Below are positions 1 through 7,649 of a stretch of 31,933 nucleotides of DNA, one piece after another. Location: the IMG/VR virus record IMGVR_UViG_3300034160_000082, positions 1-31,933 of that record, one strand, 5' to 3'. This stretch comes from a virus. A program made the position numbers and the translations under genes. The notes under the pieces were generated by a model, which saw only the letters and a program-made list of their open reading frames with translations, was not told where the DNA came from and made no database searches. How positions within the stretch are numbered: position 1 is the first letter of the stretch; the number at the start of each line of letters is the position of its first letter.

Positions 1-554
1 TCCTTAGGTATCGCATAGCGTTCGGCAGCATAGAGCTTGGCTGCTCCTCCTGCATACTGTCTGACATTACTCGTAGTCAGACCCAGACCATAGATCGTCG
101 CCGTTACGCCGGTGCTGATCGTCAGGATCGCTTGAGTCGTATTAATTGCGCTGACAATGCTGGAGTCACCGGTTGCAGCGACAAAGACGCACTCCTGGCG
201 AGTTGTCTCGTCGTACCCAATGAACTCAGTTGCGTCACCACCGCTCGTGGCAAAGCTATCGCCATCCCATAGTTTTGTCGGCGTGCTGTTGGATGAGAAG
301 GGGGCCAGGTACCAGTGGATACCAGTGTTAGATACCAAGCCGGTCAACAGGTCAATCTGGTATTTCTCGCCTTCGACCGTTCGCTGATTGTGGAACTCTT
401 GATGGTCAATGCACTCGTACCCCCAGCGTCGTATCTTCCCGTCCTCACCACGCAGCGCGTCAAGCGCCGCCTGCAACTCGCCCGGATCGCCACTCTCGCG
501 CGCTCGCATCAGCCGCGGATGGTCCCATATCTCTGCGATAAACCTGCCTTCCAT
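1..554 (-). CDS. Minor virion/tail-associated protein (C-terminus outside window)
   Basis: An open frame of at least 184 codons runs off the window edge without a stop. It starts with ATG at 554, two bases after the TAA of the upstream gene, so it is translated in the same operon. After an N-terminal stretch with charged helices (about residues 1-65) comes a part with the pattern WYLAPFSSNSTP, then LWDGDSFA, then TEFIGYDETTRQ and a Gly/Thr-rich beta stretch. From memory this resembles a loosely defined group of phage structural proteins that read 'YLALFS...TP...TEF..Y...TR'. The role is inferred from that resemblance and from its place among late virion genes. The missing C-terminus prevents a firmer call. 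Confidence 0.7.
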   Translation of the reverse strand, partial: MEGRFIAEIWDHPRLMRARESGDPGELQAALDALRGEDGKIRRWGYECIDHQEFHNQRTVEGEKYQIDLLTGLVSNTGIHWYLAPFSSNSTPTKLWDGDSFATSGGDATEFIGYDETTRQECVFVAATGDSSIVSAINTTQAILTISTGVTATIYGLGLTTSNVRQYAGGAAKLYAAERYAIPK

Positions 555-555
555 C

Positions 556-981
556 TTATACTCCGGTAGGAACGTTGATACGCAACGTGCGGATAGCGAT
601 CTCAATTCCTTGAACAACTGTTTCACTGCCCATGATGAGCGCCGCACTTGACCCTTCAATGCCGCACGTCAGGTCATAACGGGTTGTCCCGGATGAGTCC
701 TTAACTCGGCCAAATACGGGGGTACCAGAGGCGTCTGCCGCTGCATCGGAAACAAGGTCATTTGCCTCGATGGTGCCGTTTACCGCGCTGCCAAATGCCG
801 GATCAGAAAAAGTCACAGTACCAAACAACGTCTGCGTCGTGATGGCTGTGCTTGGCGTTGCCGGAAGCGGCCCGCTGTATATCAGTATGGTGCCAGCACT
901 TGATCCCGCATCTGGAAGTGACGCCAGCAGGTTAGCAATCGCATTTGCCGTTTCAACCGTCAGTCGAACATTGGAACTCAT
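556..981 (-). CDS. Small putative virion protein (141 aa)
   Basis: ATG at 981, 141 residues. It starts with a short helix (VRLTVETANAIANLLAS), then a Ser/Thr/Ala/Gly-rich beta region with repeated phrases such as TLFGTVTFSDPAFGSAVNGTIEAN. The start MSSNVRLTVETANAI, followed by 'ILIYSGPLPATP', looks like a recurring type of small phage structural protein, but I cannot name the family. It sits nine bases after the 371-aa gene and two bases before the next start, so it is co-translated with putative tail or appendage genes. No signal peptide or membrane segment is visible. The function is not assigned beyond 'probably virion'. Confidence 0.7.
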   Translation of the reverse strand: MSSNVRLTVETANAIANLLASLPDAGSSAGTILIYSGPLPATPSTAITTQTLFGTVTFSDPAFGSAVNGTIEANDLVSDAAADASGTPVFGRVKDSSGTTRYDLTCGIEGSSAALIMGSETVVQGIEIAIRTLRINVPTGV

Positions 982-989
982 CTTGTCAC

Positions 990-2105
990 CTATAGCGTAT
1001 GGTCGTAGTAGATGACGTAAGCGTCACCTTCAAGGGGATATAGCGCAGCCTCGTTTGGCGTCAACTGACGAATCGACGGCGTATGCTCACCAGGGTATCC
1101 CTCAATCGTTGTGGTATCACCATAGACACCATCTCCATCGAGGTCGAAGGCCAGGATGTTATGGTCGCTGTATTGCGCGCGGAACATCCCAAGCCAGTCT
1201 GAATCGGTCGCATCATTATGGAAATAGAAGCACTTGCGCGTTTCCCGCGCGTCAATCAGGTCAACCGCGTTGTCAGCGACCAGGAACATCGAGCCAAATT
1301 CCCTTAGCAACTCCCCATTTGTCTCGAAATAGAATCCCTTGGCAGTAGCCCAATCAAGCGGGGTTGGGTCAATTACCAGGGCGCGGACGATTGGGGGTCC
1401 AGGATTCCAGTCAACGATTACCTCGCACGACAGTAAATCCTGCTTAGTCCGCGGTACAACGGTATCTGTTTCAGGATTCTCCCACAGCCACACCCAATAC
1501 AGCGTGCCGTTAGTATCCGCCGCAATAACGATAATCCCAACTCCCAAGGGATGACGAAAGCCATAGGGTCGCAGCAGGAACCCAGACGAATCCGATTCAA
1601 TCAGCGTGCACAACTCACGGCCATACTCAACGTGACCGTCGATGGTCCAGTGGTTGCCCCAAATCTCGTCTCGCTTTTCCCAGGTTCGTGCCAGGTCAAG
1701 ATCGCCGGTGATGGCGCCAGTCAGCCGATGGGTCCACTTCCCGTCCCAGCCAGTGACCTTGACTACTGTGACATCGCCAGTTACCCCGCCAAACCCATCG
1801 GGGCAGGATGAACCGACCACGGCGTAGTCAGGGATGCTTCCGCCAGTCGCTGACACATGCCATGGCAGGCTATATTCGCACTCAAGCTTTTCCCCCTCAG
1901 TAGTGACCCACGTCACTTCATACCGCGGGATGGGGCCGTTGAGTGTAATCCTGGTCTCTATCCATACCTTATCGTCGACCTGAACGCGGCGGATGCCGAA
2001 CTGCTGACCGGTCACGCTCATCTGCTGCTCAAGCACGGCAATCTCTGCCAACGCCAGGTTGCGCTGTACGCCATTCTTGAGCAACAAGGTTGATCCAATT
2101 TCCAT
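990..2105 (-). CDS. Putative tail/virion protein with EF-hand-like Ca-binding loop (371 aa)
   Basis: ATG at 2105, 371 residues. Residues 1-40 look helical, with QRNLALAEIAVLEQQMSVTG suggesting a short coiled coil. The rest is rich in Trp, Tyr and alternating hydrophobic residues typical of beta folds. Residues 321-330 read DLDGDGVYGD, matching the DxDxDG calcium loop of EF-hand or dockerin type, though as a single loop. I do not recognise the family. It lies between a helical 312-aa virion protein and a 141-aa putative virion protein in the late operon, so a structural or host-contact role is the best inference. An enzymatic role cannot be excluded. Confidence 0.75.
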   Translation of the reverse strand: MEIGSTLLLKNGVQRNLALAEIAVLEQQMSVTGQQFGIRRVQVDDKVWIETRITLNGPIPRYEVTWVTTEGEKLECEYSLPWHVSATGGSIPDYAVVGSSCPDGFGGVTGDVTVVKVTGWDGKWTHRLTGAITGDLDLARTWEKRDEIWGNHWTIDGHVEYGRELCTLIESDSSGFLLRPYGFRHPLGVGIIVIAADTNGTLYWVWLWENPETDTVVPRTKQDLLSCEVIVDWNPGPPIVRALVIDPTPLDWATAKGFYFETNGELLREFGSMFLVADNAVDLIDARETRKCFYFHNDATDSDWLGMFRAQYSDHNILAFDLDGDGVYGDTTTIEGYPGEHTPSIRQLTPNEAALYPLEGDAYVIYYDHTL

Positions 2106-2111
2106 TTGAAA

Positions 2112-3050
2112 TTATGTAACTTTCCGAGATTCAGAAAAGCTGTAGCCATTGCTGAGGCTGGCGCTAAACCCGATGTTGGCATTAACCATTCCGCCCCAGC
2201 CTTGGAACACCGCCGCCTTCGCCTTAATAGTCTCCTGCTTCATCGCCAACAATTGCTGTAGCGTCAACGTGCCCCACTCGATATAGATTTTGGCTGACTG
2301 CTCAGCTTCCGTCATGATCTGAGCGACCTGCTCATGAGTCCACCCAAGCCGCGCTTGCTCCCTTTTCAACTGCGCTTCGTACTGAGCCAGCATACCGGTC
2401 AAAGCATCTTCCTCAGCCTTGAGTCGACCTTGCGTAACTGACCACCGGTCGGTGAACTGCTTCATCTCCATCTCAATGATGGTCTTGATGTCCTCGCGCG
2501 CCCAGAGTCCCTCTTGCGTCGCCTGCTCATTCGCTACCTGAACGATGGCCTCGCGCTCGGCCTGCACGGTTGCGATAAGCGCCGCGTGGAGTTTCCCAGA
2601 ACTCATGCCAAGGCCAGCCGCTCCCTGGTAAAACGCCTCGCGTGCGCCCTGTGCCGTTGAGCGGCTGACCTGCGTGCGGGCCTTGGCGAAGATCGCATTA
2701 GAAGCGGAATCGGTTAGCAGCCCGGCGCGTGCTGGAAGCGCCACGACAGGTGGCGGCTCCAGCGCCAGATAGTTGCCGCGTACCGGATTCACGCTAGGCG
2801 GAACAAAGGTAAATGAAATGCCATCGACCTTGGGCAAATATGGCGGCGCATCCATGTTGTCAGCAATGATGACATTCAATTCTTCAAGCGCCTGGCCGAT
2901 CTCCAGGTCAGCCGCGTTCGCGTTGTTAAATGCTTTCTGCACCAGGGACCCAATTCCAACCCCTGCCTGCGCTACCCATGCCCTGGCATCACTGATTCCA
3001 GCCAGCGGGTTATTGATGGTCCCACCCGTTGATACTAAGCCGCCGCTCAT
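2112..3050 (-). CDS. Helical putative virion protein (312 aa), possible ejected/internal protein
   Basis: ATG at 3050, sharing ATGA with the stop of the upstream gene. Residues 1-60 are Gly/Ala-rich. A Pro-rich linker follows (about 75-100, NPVRGNYLALEPPPVVALP). Residues about 120-300 are almost entirely amphipathic helix with many Glu, Gln, Ala and Lys, for example ALTGMLAQYEAQLKREQARL. The C-terminus is Ser-rich (SASLSNGYSFSESRK). Long helical proteins in this part of podovirus late operons are often ejection or internal virion proteins, but no specific family is recognised. There is no membrane segment. The next start lies only a few bases downstream. Confidence 0.75.
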   Translation of the reverse strand: MSGGLVSTGGTINNPLAGISDARAWVAQAGVGIGSLVQKAFNNANAADLEIGQALEELNVIIADNMDAPPYLPKVDGISFTFVPPSVNPVRGNYLALEPPPVVALPARAGLLTDSASNAIFAKARTQVSRSTAQGAREAFYQGAAGLGMSSGKLHAALIATVQAEREAIVQVANEQATQEGLWAREDIKTIIEMEMKQFTDRWSVTQGRLKAEEDALTGMLAQYEAQLKREQARLGWTHEQVAQIMTEAEQSAKIYIEWGTLTLQQLLAMKQETIKAKAAVFQGWGGMVNANIGFSASLSNGYSFSESRKVT

Positions 3051-4288
3051 ATAAGCCTCTCGGTAGCGATCACCAATTGTTGAAACCCAGCATGGTCACT
3101 GAACTGGAACGACGCCAACAGGTTTGTCACGTCGACGTGGTATCTGCCCTTGGTGGGAAACAGCATGGACCCGTCAGGCAATCCCACGGCAAGCCCCCAC
3201 TGGCACAGGAACAGCGCCACGATGGTTGGCGGTAGAGACAGGCCGGGAAGTAGGCTGCTATGCGCCACCAGCGACCCCCGCGCAAACATCGTGCGTGACC
3301 GCAGCGGGGTAACGTGCCATTGCTGCGGGCGTTGTCCTGTGACCCAATAGGCGTCTTTGGCTGTAACGCACCAGAAGCCGGTTGAAAAGCCAGCACCGGC
3401 TAGGATATCTCCAGGAAGAGGCGTCTCAAGTCCCATGTCAAACAGGCTGAATGCCGGGCCAAGCGAACCGTAGAGCATGTTCCCAACCCCAAGAACCACG
3501 TAGTCGCCGCAGGAAATCAGCACCTGTGCTGGCGATGGCGGAGAAAGCCCGATGGTCCACGCCTGGGTGTCGCCATTGGGAAGTGACGAGACGGTCATCG
3601 GAAAATTGGCGCACGGAACATCCGAGTGCCAGAACAGCAGTGGGTCGTCAGGACCCCCGACGTAGACGCGCACAGCGACCGCTGAGGCGTCCGCGGCAGG
3701 AACATGGACGCGAATCCCACTGCCCGGCGCCAGCATGATAGGGGCTGCGGCAGACGATCCATGCTCGATCCCGTAGGCGTCGAGGTACGCAGCTGACACC
3801 AGATAAAGCCCGGCTTCAAGCCCGCCTTGAACGACTGACAAAGACGGCGGCGGGCATACTTCGCAGCCCCAATTTGCCGCTGTCCCATCTTCAATAATGC
3901 GCCCACTCACCTCGCCGTTGGACCACAGTAGTTGATCTGCGTGGTGGACGAACTGCACGATCCGCGTTGCGCTCAAATCGTCAACCAGGACCGTCTTGCT
4001 TGCAGTGCTCGGGTCGATCCTTGCGATGGTGCCATCTTGCTGGACGATGAGATATTCGCCGAAAGATTCGGGTGAATGCAGACCAGCAGCCAGCAACACT
4101 TGAGAAACACCGTGGCGCGCTGTCAGCGAGCCGTCGGTATCCAAGTCCAGGTCGATGATAGACCGCACGAGTTTTGGCGGTGCATATCCGTCCTTCGTGC
4201 GCTGCGGCTGGAACACCGCATGGCTGTCGGCGTGCACGTTATCCATGCCACCGCTCGGAAGGATCGGGATTAAGCGGGGTTCGCTCAC
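3047..4288 (-). CDS. Putative tail hub/stabilisation-like structural protein (413 aa)
   Basis: The start is GTG at 4288 (GTG AGC GAA CCC), with a GGTGAG-like sequence just upstream. 413 residues. The N-terminal third has the order 'GYAPPKLVRSIIDLDLDTDGSLTARHGVSQVL', 'SFGEYLIVQQDGTIARID' and 'VHHADQLLWSNGEVSGRI'. This is the repeated beta-blade-like pattern of phage proteins that start with a parameter or gate-like propeller and sit at the portal-tail junction. The remainder is rich in Gly, Pro, Ser and beta strands. The identification as a tail hub or DNA-stabilising protein is family memory plus position, not proof. The end overlaps the 312-aa gene by ATGA. Confidence 0.75.
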   Translation of the reverse strand: MSEPRLIPILPSGGMDNVHADSHAVFQPQRTKDGYAPPKLVRSIIDLDLDTDGSLTARHGVSQVLLAAGLHSPESFGEYLIVQQDGTIARIDPSTASKTVLVDDLSATRIVQFVHHADQLLWSNGEVSGRIIEDGTAANWGCEVCPPPSLSVVQGGLEAGLYLVSAAYLDAYGIEHGSSAAAPIMLAPGSGIRVHVPAADASAVAVRVYVGGPDDPLLFWHSDVPCANFPMTVSSLPNGDTQAWTIGLSPPSPAQVLISCGDYVVLGVGNMLYGSLGPAFSLFDMGLETPLPGDILAGAGFSTGFWCVTAKDAYWVTGQRPQQWHVTPLRSRTMFARGSLVAHSSLLPGLSLPPTIVALFLCQWGLAVGLPDGSMLFPTKGRYHVDVTNLLASFQFSDHAGFQQLVIATERLI

Positions 4289-4334
4289 GACTCACCCAGA
4301 ACCGCTTTCGCAGCGTCCCAATTTCCGATTGATT

Positions 4335-4589
4335 TTAAACAGGGCCATCGGTATCCTCCGAATCTCGTGCAGGATGAGTTTTTTCAATCACCTTTGCCAA
4401 ATCAACAGCGAGCACCATCAGTTCCGCCGTGGCTTTGACTAATCCTTCTGTACTTTTTGATATCTCCCTTATAGCCTCAGCCGACACTTTAATGTGGGCT
4501 GATATTTCCACCATTTCAGAGCCAATAATGTAAAGCGCGAGAGCTAATACTGCGACGATCAAAGCCAGTATAACAAACGTCGCGTCCAC
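4335..4589 (-). CDS. Small membrane-anchored protein (84 aa), possible lysis protein
   Basis: ATG at 4589. Residues 4-23 form one strong N-terminal transmembrane segment (FVILALIVAVLALALYIIGS). A soluble helical tail follows, with heptad-like repeats (VSAEAIREISKSTEGLVKATAEL), and then a charged C-terminus. A single N-terminal anchor plus a helical domain fits a pinholin, an inner-membrane spanin or a tail-associated membrane protein. The gene follows a second small membrane protein by five bases and belongs to a group of membrane or coiled-coil genes between 4.3 and 5.5 kb. No LysB or Rz motif is recognisable, so the function stays open. Confidence 0.65.
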   Translation of the reverse strand: MDATFVILALIVAVLALALYIIGSEMVEISAHIKVSAEAIREISKSTEGLVKATAELMVLAVDLAKVIEKTHPARDSEDTDGPV

Positions 4590-4594
4590 TTTGT

Positions 4595-4801
4595 TTATCG
4601 GCCCTGTTGTGCGCTCTCGATGATGGCCTCAGCGATGACGGCAATCCATGCCGGAACCTTGATCCCGCGGCGGCGCGCGGTTGCAATCACGCCAAAAGAG
4701 AACATGACAAAGCTAGTAAGTCCCATCGCAATCGTCGCCTCGGCGCTCTGGCCCATGACGAAATAGGCTGCGATATTGTGTGCAGCCCAGGTTGCTGCCA
4801 T
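4595..4801 (-). CDS. Small hydrophobic protein, holin candidate (68 aa)
   Basis: ATG at 4801, 68 residues. Residues 22-40 (ATIAMGLTSFVMFSFGVIA) form a clear membrane segment. They are followed by the positive stretch TARRRGIKVP and another hydrophobic stretch (AWIAVIAEAII). One or two membrane spans with a basic turn is a common holin layout. The frame overlaps the end of the preceding 72-aa gene by 89 bases, which is unusual. Either the 72-aa gene is really shorter or frameshifted, or the two genes truly overlap. A stop lies ten codons upstream of the ATG, so a much longer N-terminus is not possible in this frame. Confidence 0.6.
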   Translation of the reverse strand: MAATWAAHNIAAYFVMGQSAEATIAMGLTSFVMFSFGVIATARRRGIKVPAWIAVIAEAIIESAQQGR

Positions 4802-4931
4802 CGCGATACACGTGCAGGGACCGAGACTTGGCTAAGTCCTTAGCCCACGACTCAGAAGTGACAACCTCGGTCGCAATCTCACTGGCTCCTGGCATACTCG
4901 CAACAACTCGTTCCACTGCCTGTAATATCAT
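4713..4931 (-). CDS. Hypothetical protein (72 aa), overlapping the next gene
   Basis: ATG at 4931 follows the TAG of the 192-aa gene by one base (TAGCATG), so translational coupling is likely. The first 40 residues (MILQAVERVVASMPGASEIA and on) look like a normal helical protein. The last 30 residues are rich in Arg, Gly, Asp and Tyr and coincide with the 5' part of the holin-like gene, so they look like shadow coding. Possible explanations are a real overlapping gene, a programmed frameshift into the holin-like frame, or a sequence error. I cannot assign a function. Confidence 0.4.
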   Translation of the reverse strand: MILQAVERVVASMPGASEIATEVVTSESWAKDLAKSRSLHVYRDGSNLGCTQYRSLFRHGPERRGDDCDGTY

Positions 4932-4932
4932 G

Positions 4933-5511
4933 CTATCCACCCAATGCCGTTTTGGCAGCGGTCCACGCTGCGTGAAGACGCCTGTCAATGTCAGGCCACA
5001 CCATAGATGAAACAAAGCCGCTGACCATAGCCCCTAATGCCATAACAACAATCCATAACGCTTTAGTCAAAGTCCCCGGGACTTTTACCTTATCGGCTAA
5101 CGCCATAACATCACGGATGTGCTCACTCCGCGTTTGTTGCTGCCAAGTTAGCATATCAGTATTTACCCGCAGCAACGCCCCAAGTGTCTCATGTATTCGT
5201 CCAAATTCTTCCTTAGTAGCTAATCTGTCTTCTTTAGCAGCTAGCCTATCCGCTTTTGCTTCTTCTCCAAGTCGATCAAGTATTTCAAGAATTGACCCGC
5301 GATGGAGTTGCTCTTCTGCGACAAGGGCCTCAAGTCTTTCAAGCCTCGTGGCAAATCGAAGCGCGCGCTTATCGCTATTGTCTTTCCATCTCTTTAATTC
5401 AGTAAGCTGCCCACCATGACTTATAATAACACGCTCTTGTCCGGCAACACTACCAGTCATTCTATGGAGTTTTGCTTCTATGTTTTGAAGCGACTCCACT
5501 ATTGTCAACAT
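4933..5511 (-). CDS. Coiled-coil protein with C-terminal membrane anchor (192 aa)
   Basis: ATG at 5511. Residues 1-145 are almost all helix-forming, with heptad-like leucines. An internal duplication is visible: ADRLAAKE then DRLATKEE around residues 88-102. Residues 151-171 (ALWIVVMALGAMVSGFVSSMV) form one transmembrane segment, leaving a short helical tail. A coiled coil tethered to a membrane suggests a role in lysis (spanin-like) or in membrane interaction during entry. Neither is shown by a diagnostic motif. It starts the small membrane-protein group that continues downstream to 4335. Confidence 0.7.
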   Translation of the reverse strand: MLTIVESLQNIEAKLHRMTGSVAGQERVIISHGGQLTELKRWKDNSDKRALRFATRLERLEALVAEEQLHRGSILEILDRLGEEAKADRLAAKEDRLATKEEFGRIHETLGALLRVNTDMLTWQQQTRSEHIRDVMALADKVKVPGTLTKALWIVVMALGAMVSGFVSSMVWPDIDRRLHAAWTAAKTALGG

Positions 5512-5530
5512 TTACGTCAACTATAAAAAG

Positions 5531-6220
5531 TCATACTGGCGGTCCTTCGGCAAGCAGTGCTGCTCTATCCATTACAGAAAGTAATCGACCAGAAAACACT
5601 CGCATCGTAAGACCCTGGCGCGCAGCAAGATAGCTCGCCGGAGTGGTTGCGAGGCTTACACCCACACGGGTCCTCGCCGTAGTACTTGTTCCGAGTGCTG
5701 TAAACGCTGTTGCGTAATCAATTGACTGCGCTGTACCAACCCACGCGGCTATTGTGTCAGCGTCAGCATCCCAGTTAACGTTTAAGCAACTCCAGGCGTT
5801 TAGCGCGAGTGCAACCGTTCCTGTTACCGTTACTGCTGATCCACTCGGGTCGGCCGCTGCTGGCCGCCAAGCAATAACCGGCATCCTAGACGCATCAAGA
5901 TAAACACCAAATCTGGTGTTTGCTGCGGTTGATGTACTGGTAGCGAAGATGAATCCAACTTGTGACGCGGTAGGATACAGCCATACTGATAGGGCTATTT
6001 TGGTCGCACCAGAAAGGGGAACCAATCCTGCAACATTACCGTATTGTGAGCTCCCGTTCCACGCCACATAGTTGTCTGCCCACGTTGGCGACCCAACTAG
6101 CGTTATTGTCTTTCCCGCAGGACCTAAATCAGCGACCGTGCTCCCGCTTCCACCAGCAAAAGTCCAGCGTGCTAGTAGCCCTGTTGTCAGGTCTGCCCTA
6201 TCTGATGGGCGCAAGATCAT
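5531..6220 (-). CDS. LamG/concanavalin A-like domain protein, putative appendage (229 aa)
   Basis: I chose ATG at 6220, 229 residues, because it overlaps the stop of a 20-codon reading frame by ATGA. A GTG at 6276 is an alternative start. Residues about 9-60 have the hallmark LamG/ConA entry: LTTGLLARWTFAGGSGSTVA, then DLGPAGKTITLVGSPTW, then AWNGSSQYGNV. Further beta-sandwich strands follow (IALSVWLYPTA, FGVYLDASRM, WSCLNVNWDADADT). Such domains bind carbohydrates or proteins and in phages occur on tail fibres and appendages, so a host-surface binding role is inferred. The long frame continues upstream of the ATG, but that part overlaps the 208-aa gene. Confidence 0.75.
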   Translation of the reverse strand: MILRPSDRADLTTGLLARWTFAGGSGSTVADLGPAGKTITLVGSPTWADNYVAWNGSSQYGNVAGLVPLSGATKIALSVWLYPTASQVGFIFATSTSTAANTRFGVYLDASRMPVIAWRPAAADPSGSAVTVTGTVALALNAWSCLNVNWDADADTIAAWVGTAQSIDYATAFTALGTSTTARTRVGVSLATTPASYLAARQGLTMRVFSGRLLSVMDRAALLAEGPPV

Positions 6221-6279
6221 CGGCGCGCACCGTGGCCCGAGCGCCCGCCGAATCCACGGTGCGGATAGCCTACGCACAT
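6217..6279 (-). CDS. Possible 20-aa coupling peptide
   Basis: ATG at 6279 overlaps the TGA of the 208-aa gene (TGATG). The frame ends in TGA at 6219-6217, overlapping the ATG of the LamG gene (ATGA). The peptide is rich in Gly, Arg and His. No ribosome binding site is visible in front of the LamG ATG, so reinitiation through this frame would explain its translation. It may be only a coupling device, or chance. Confidence 0.35.
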   Translation of the reverse strand: MCVGYPHRGFGGRSGHGARR

Positions 6280-6905
6280 CAGTATTCGCCGATTTGCGCG
6301 TTAAGCTGAGCAAGCGTAATCGGCCAACGCACATCCTCCGCGATATCATACGCGGTGCCTGCCGTTGCGCGTGCGATAAGGTCTTTGGCAATTTCCTCGC
6401 ACAATCGCACCAAGCTTGCCGATTCCGTGTTTTCCACGAGGGTCTCCTGTTGATCGGCGGTCAGTTGCCCGCCTGAGAACTCGGTGTGTAGCGCGTCCAT
6501 CGTCAGTACACGCTGCGCCGGTTCATTGCTGGCCGGGATAAGCGCGTTCACCACTCGTTGCTGATGATCGCGGATCGCAGCAATCTGCTCAGGGAGAGAG
6601 CGGGGCTCAACCACCCACGCCGGAGAACACGTGCCTTTAGGCTCCCCTGGACCTGCTGGGGGGGTGTACGGCGTCAGCGTATACGGTGGATCGTCGGCCA
6701 CTACGCGGAATTGTGGGCTCTCGCTTGGGCGCTCAGACTCAACCCGGAGGTAATAGTCGTAGTAAAAGACGCCACTTGCACTGGTGAGTGCCTCGCCCTC
6801 GTCGCGTGGCCATCGCACTGACGCACCCTCAATCACCCCCGTTGACGCAACAACCTGAGCGAATCGAGAAACCGCAGGATCGAAACCCAATGGGCCGGTA
6901 GCCAT
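6279..6905 (-). CDS. Putative virion protein (208 aa)
   Basis: ATG at 6905 with GAGGT seven bases upstream. 208 residues. The N-terminal half is beta-like with aromatic stretches (GVFYYDYYLRVESERP) and a Pro/Gly-rich linker (PPYTLTPYTPPAGPGEPKG). The C-terminal half, from about residue 105, is helical (LPEQIAAIRDHQQRVVNALI and on to LVRLCEEIAKDLIARATAG). No catalytic motif is visible and I do not recognise the family. It is one of the late-operon genes between capsid and appendage genes and starts one base after the 243-aa gene, so a structural role is likely. Confidence 0.7.
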   Translation of the reverse strand: MATGPLGFDPAVSRFAQVVASTGVIEGASVRWPRDEGEALTSASGVFYYDYYLRVESERPSESPQFRVVADDPPYTLTPYTPPAGPGEPKGTCSPAWVVEPRSLPEQIAAIRDHQQRVVNALIPASNEPAQRVLTMDALHTEFSGGQLTADQQETLVENTESASLVRLCEEIAKDLIARATAGTAYDIAEDVRWPITLAQLNAQIGEY

Positions 6906-6906
6906 G

Positions 6907-7638
6907 TTATGACCTCGTGATAAGAACGCGAATTGAAACGGCCCGCACAGTAGTACCGGTTTGCACTACTCGCGGCTGTAGCCACGTGTCAGCAGTCATC
7001 GTCAGAACCCCCGATGTACCGCTCAGCGATCCTGATGTCTGGTTATTCCCCCCAGTTGCGATAGTTGCCGAAGTGCTAAGCAGGCTTGTGCGCGCCCCAC
7101 TTGAGCGGTCTACACGGTAAATGTCTATAACTAAGTCAGTGGTGGATGGCTCGTTATTCGGATCACAGTCAATAATGACGGCAGTGACGGTCCCCGCGAA
7201 ACCTGTGGCGGCTCCTGACTTATAGCCAACAACCGGCGCGGCATCGTCTGCCGACAGACTCATTTGCCAAAGATACGGATTAGCTACTGCCAAGTCTGTT
7301 GCCAGACTAGGTAAAGACGCAAACACCGTCACCGAATCGCCATTACTTATCGTTCCCGTTGAGCCCTCTAGCGTTGCGGTCGCCAGGCTAACCGTATCGG
7401 GGCTTGCGTCAGTCCACACCGCTCCGATGTAACGCTTATAGTTAGCGGCGTCCTTGACAACAGTCACCGTGCAGGTGTTCGTCGAATCAAACGCAATTGT
7501 GGTATCTGCCGCCGCCGCGGCAAACGTCCGCGCTGGATATGCGCCAAGTGCCGCTGCAGTACCGCTCAGCGCAACCGCCGGTCCAGTCGTACTATAAGTA
7601 CCTGTCTCAGCCGCAAAGTATGGAAGCGTATCAGCCAT
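6907..7638 (-). CDS. Ala/Thr/Ser-rich putative virion protein (243 aa)
   Basis: ATG at 7638, 243 residues. The composition is dominated by Ala, Thr, Ser, Val and Gly, with short beta-strand stretches and Asp-rich turns (VIIDCDPNNEPSTTDLVIDI). It resembles phage beta-sandwich surface or tail proteins in composition only. It lies twelve bases after the stop of the 239-aa beta-repeat protein and one base before the 208-aa gene. No membrane segment, signal peptide or catalytic motif is visible, and no named family is recognised. Confidence 0.7.
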   Translation of the reverse strand: MADTLPYFAAETGTYSTTGPAVALSGTAAALGAYPARTFAAAAADTTIAFDSTNTCTVTVVKDAANYKRYIGAVWTDASPDTVSLATATLEGSTGTISNGDSVTVFASLPSLATDLAVANPYLWQMSLSADDAAPVVGYKSGAATGFAGTVTAVIIDCDPNNEPSTTDLVIDIYRVDRSSGARTSLLSTSATIATGGNNQTSGSLSGTSGVLTMTADTWLQPRVVQTGTTVRAVSIRVLITRS

Positions 7639-7649
7639 ATGCTACTCTG

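Noticed and set aside
6221-6391. 57 extra N-terminal residues for the LamG protein
   Set aside because: They overlap the well-supported 208-aa gene and are Arg-rich without LamG features, so I start the gene at 6220 (GTG at 6276 possible).
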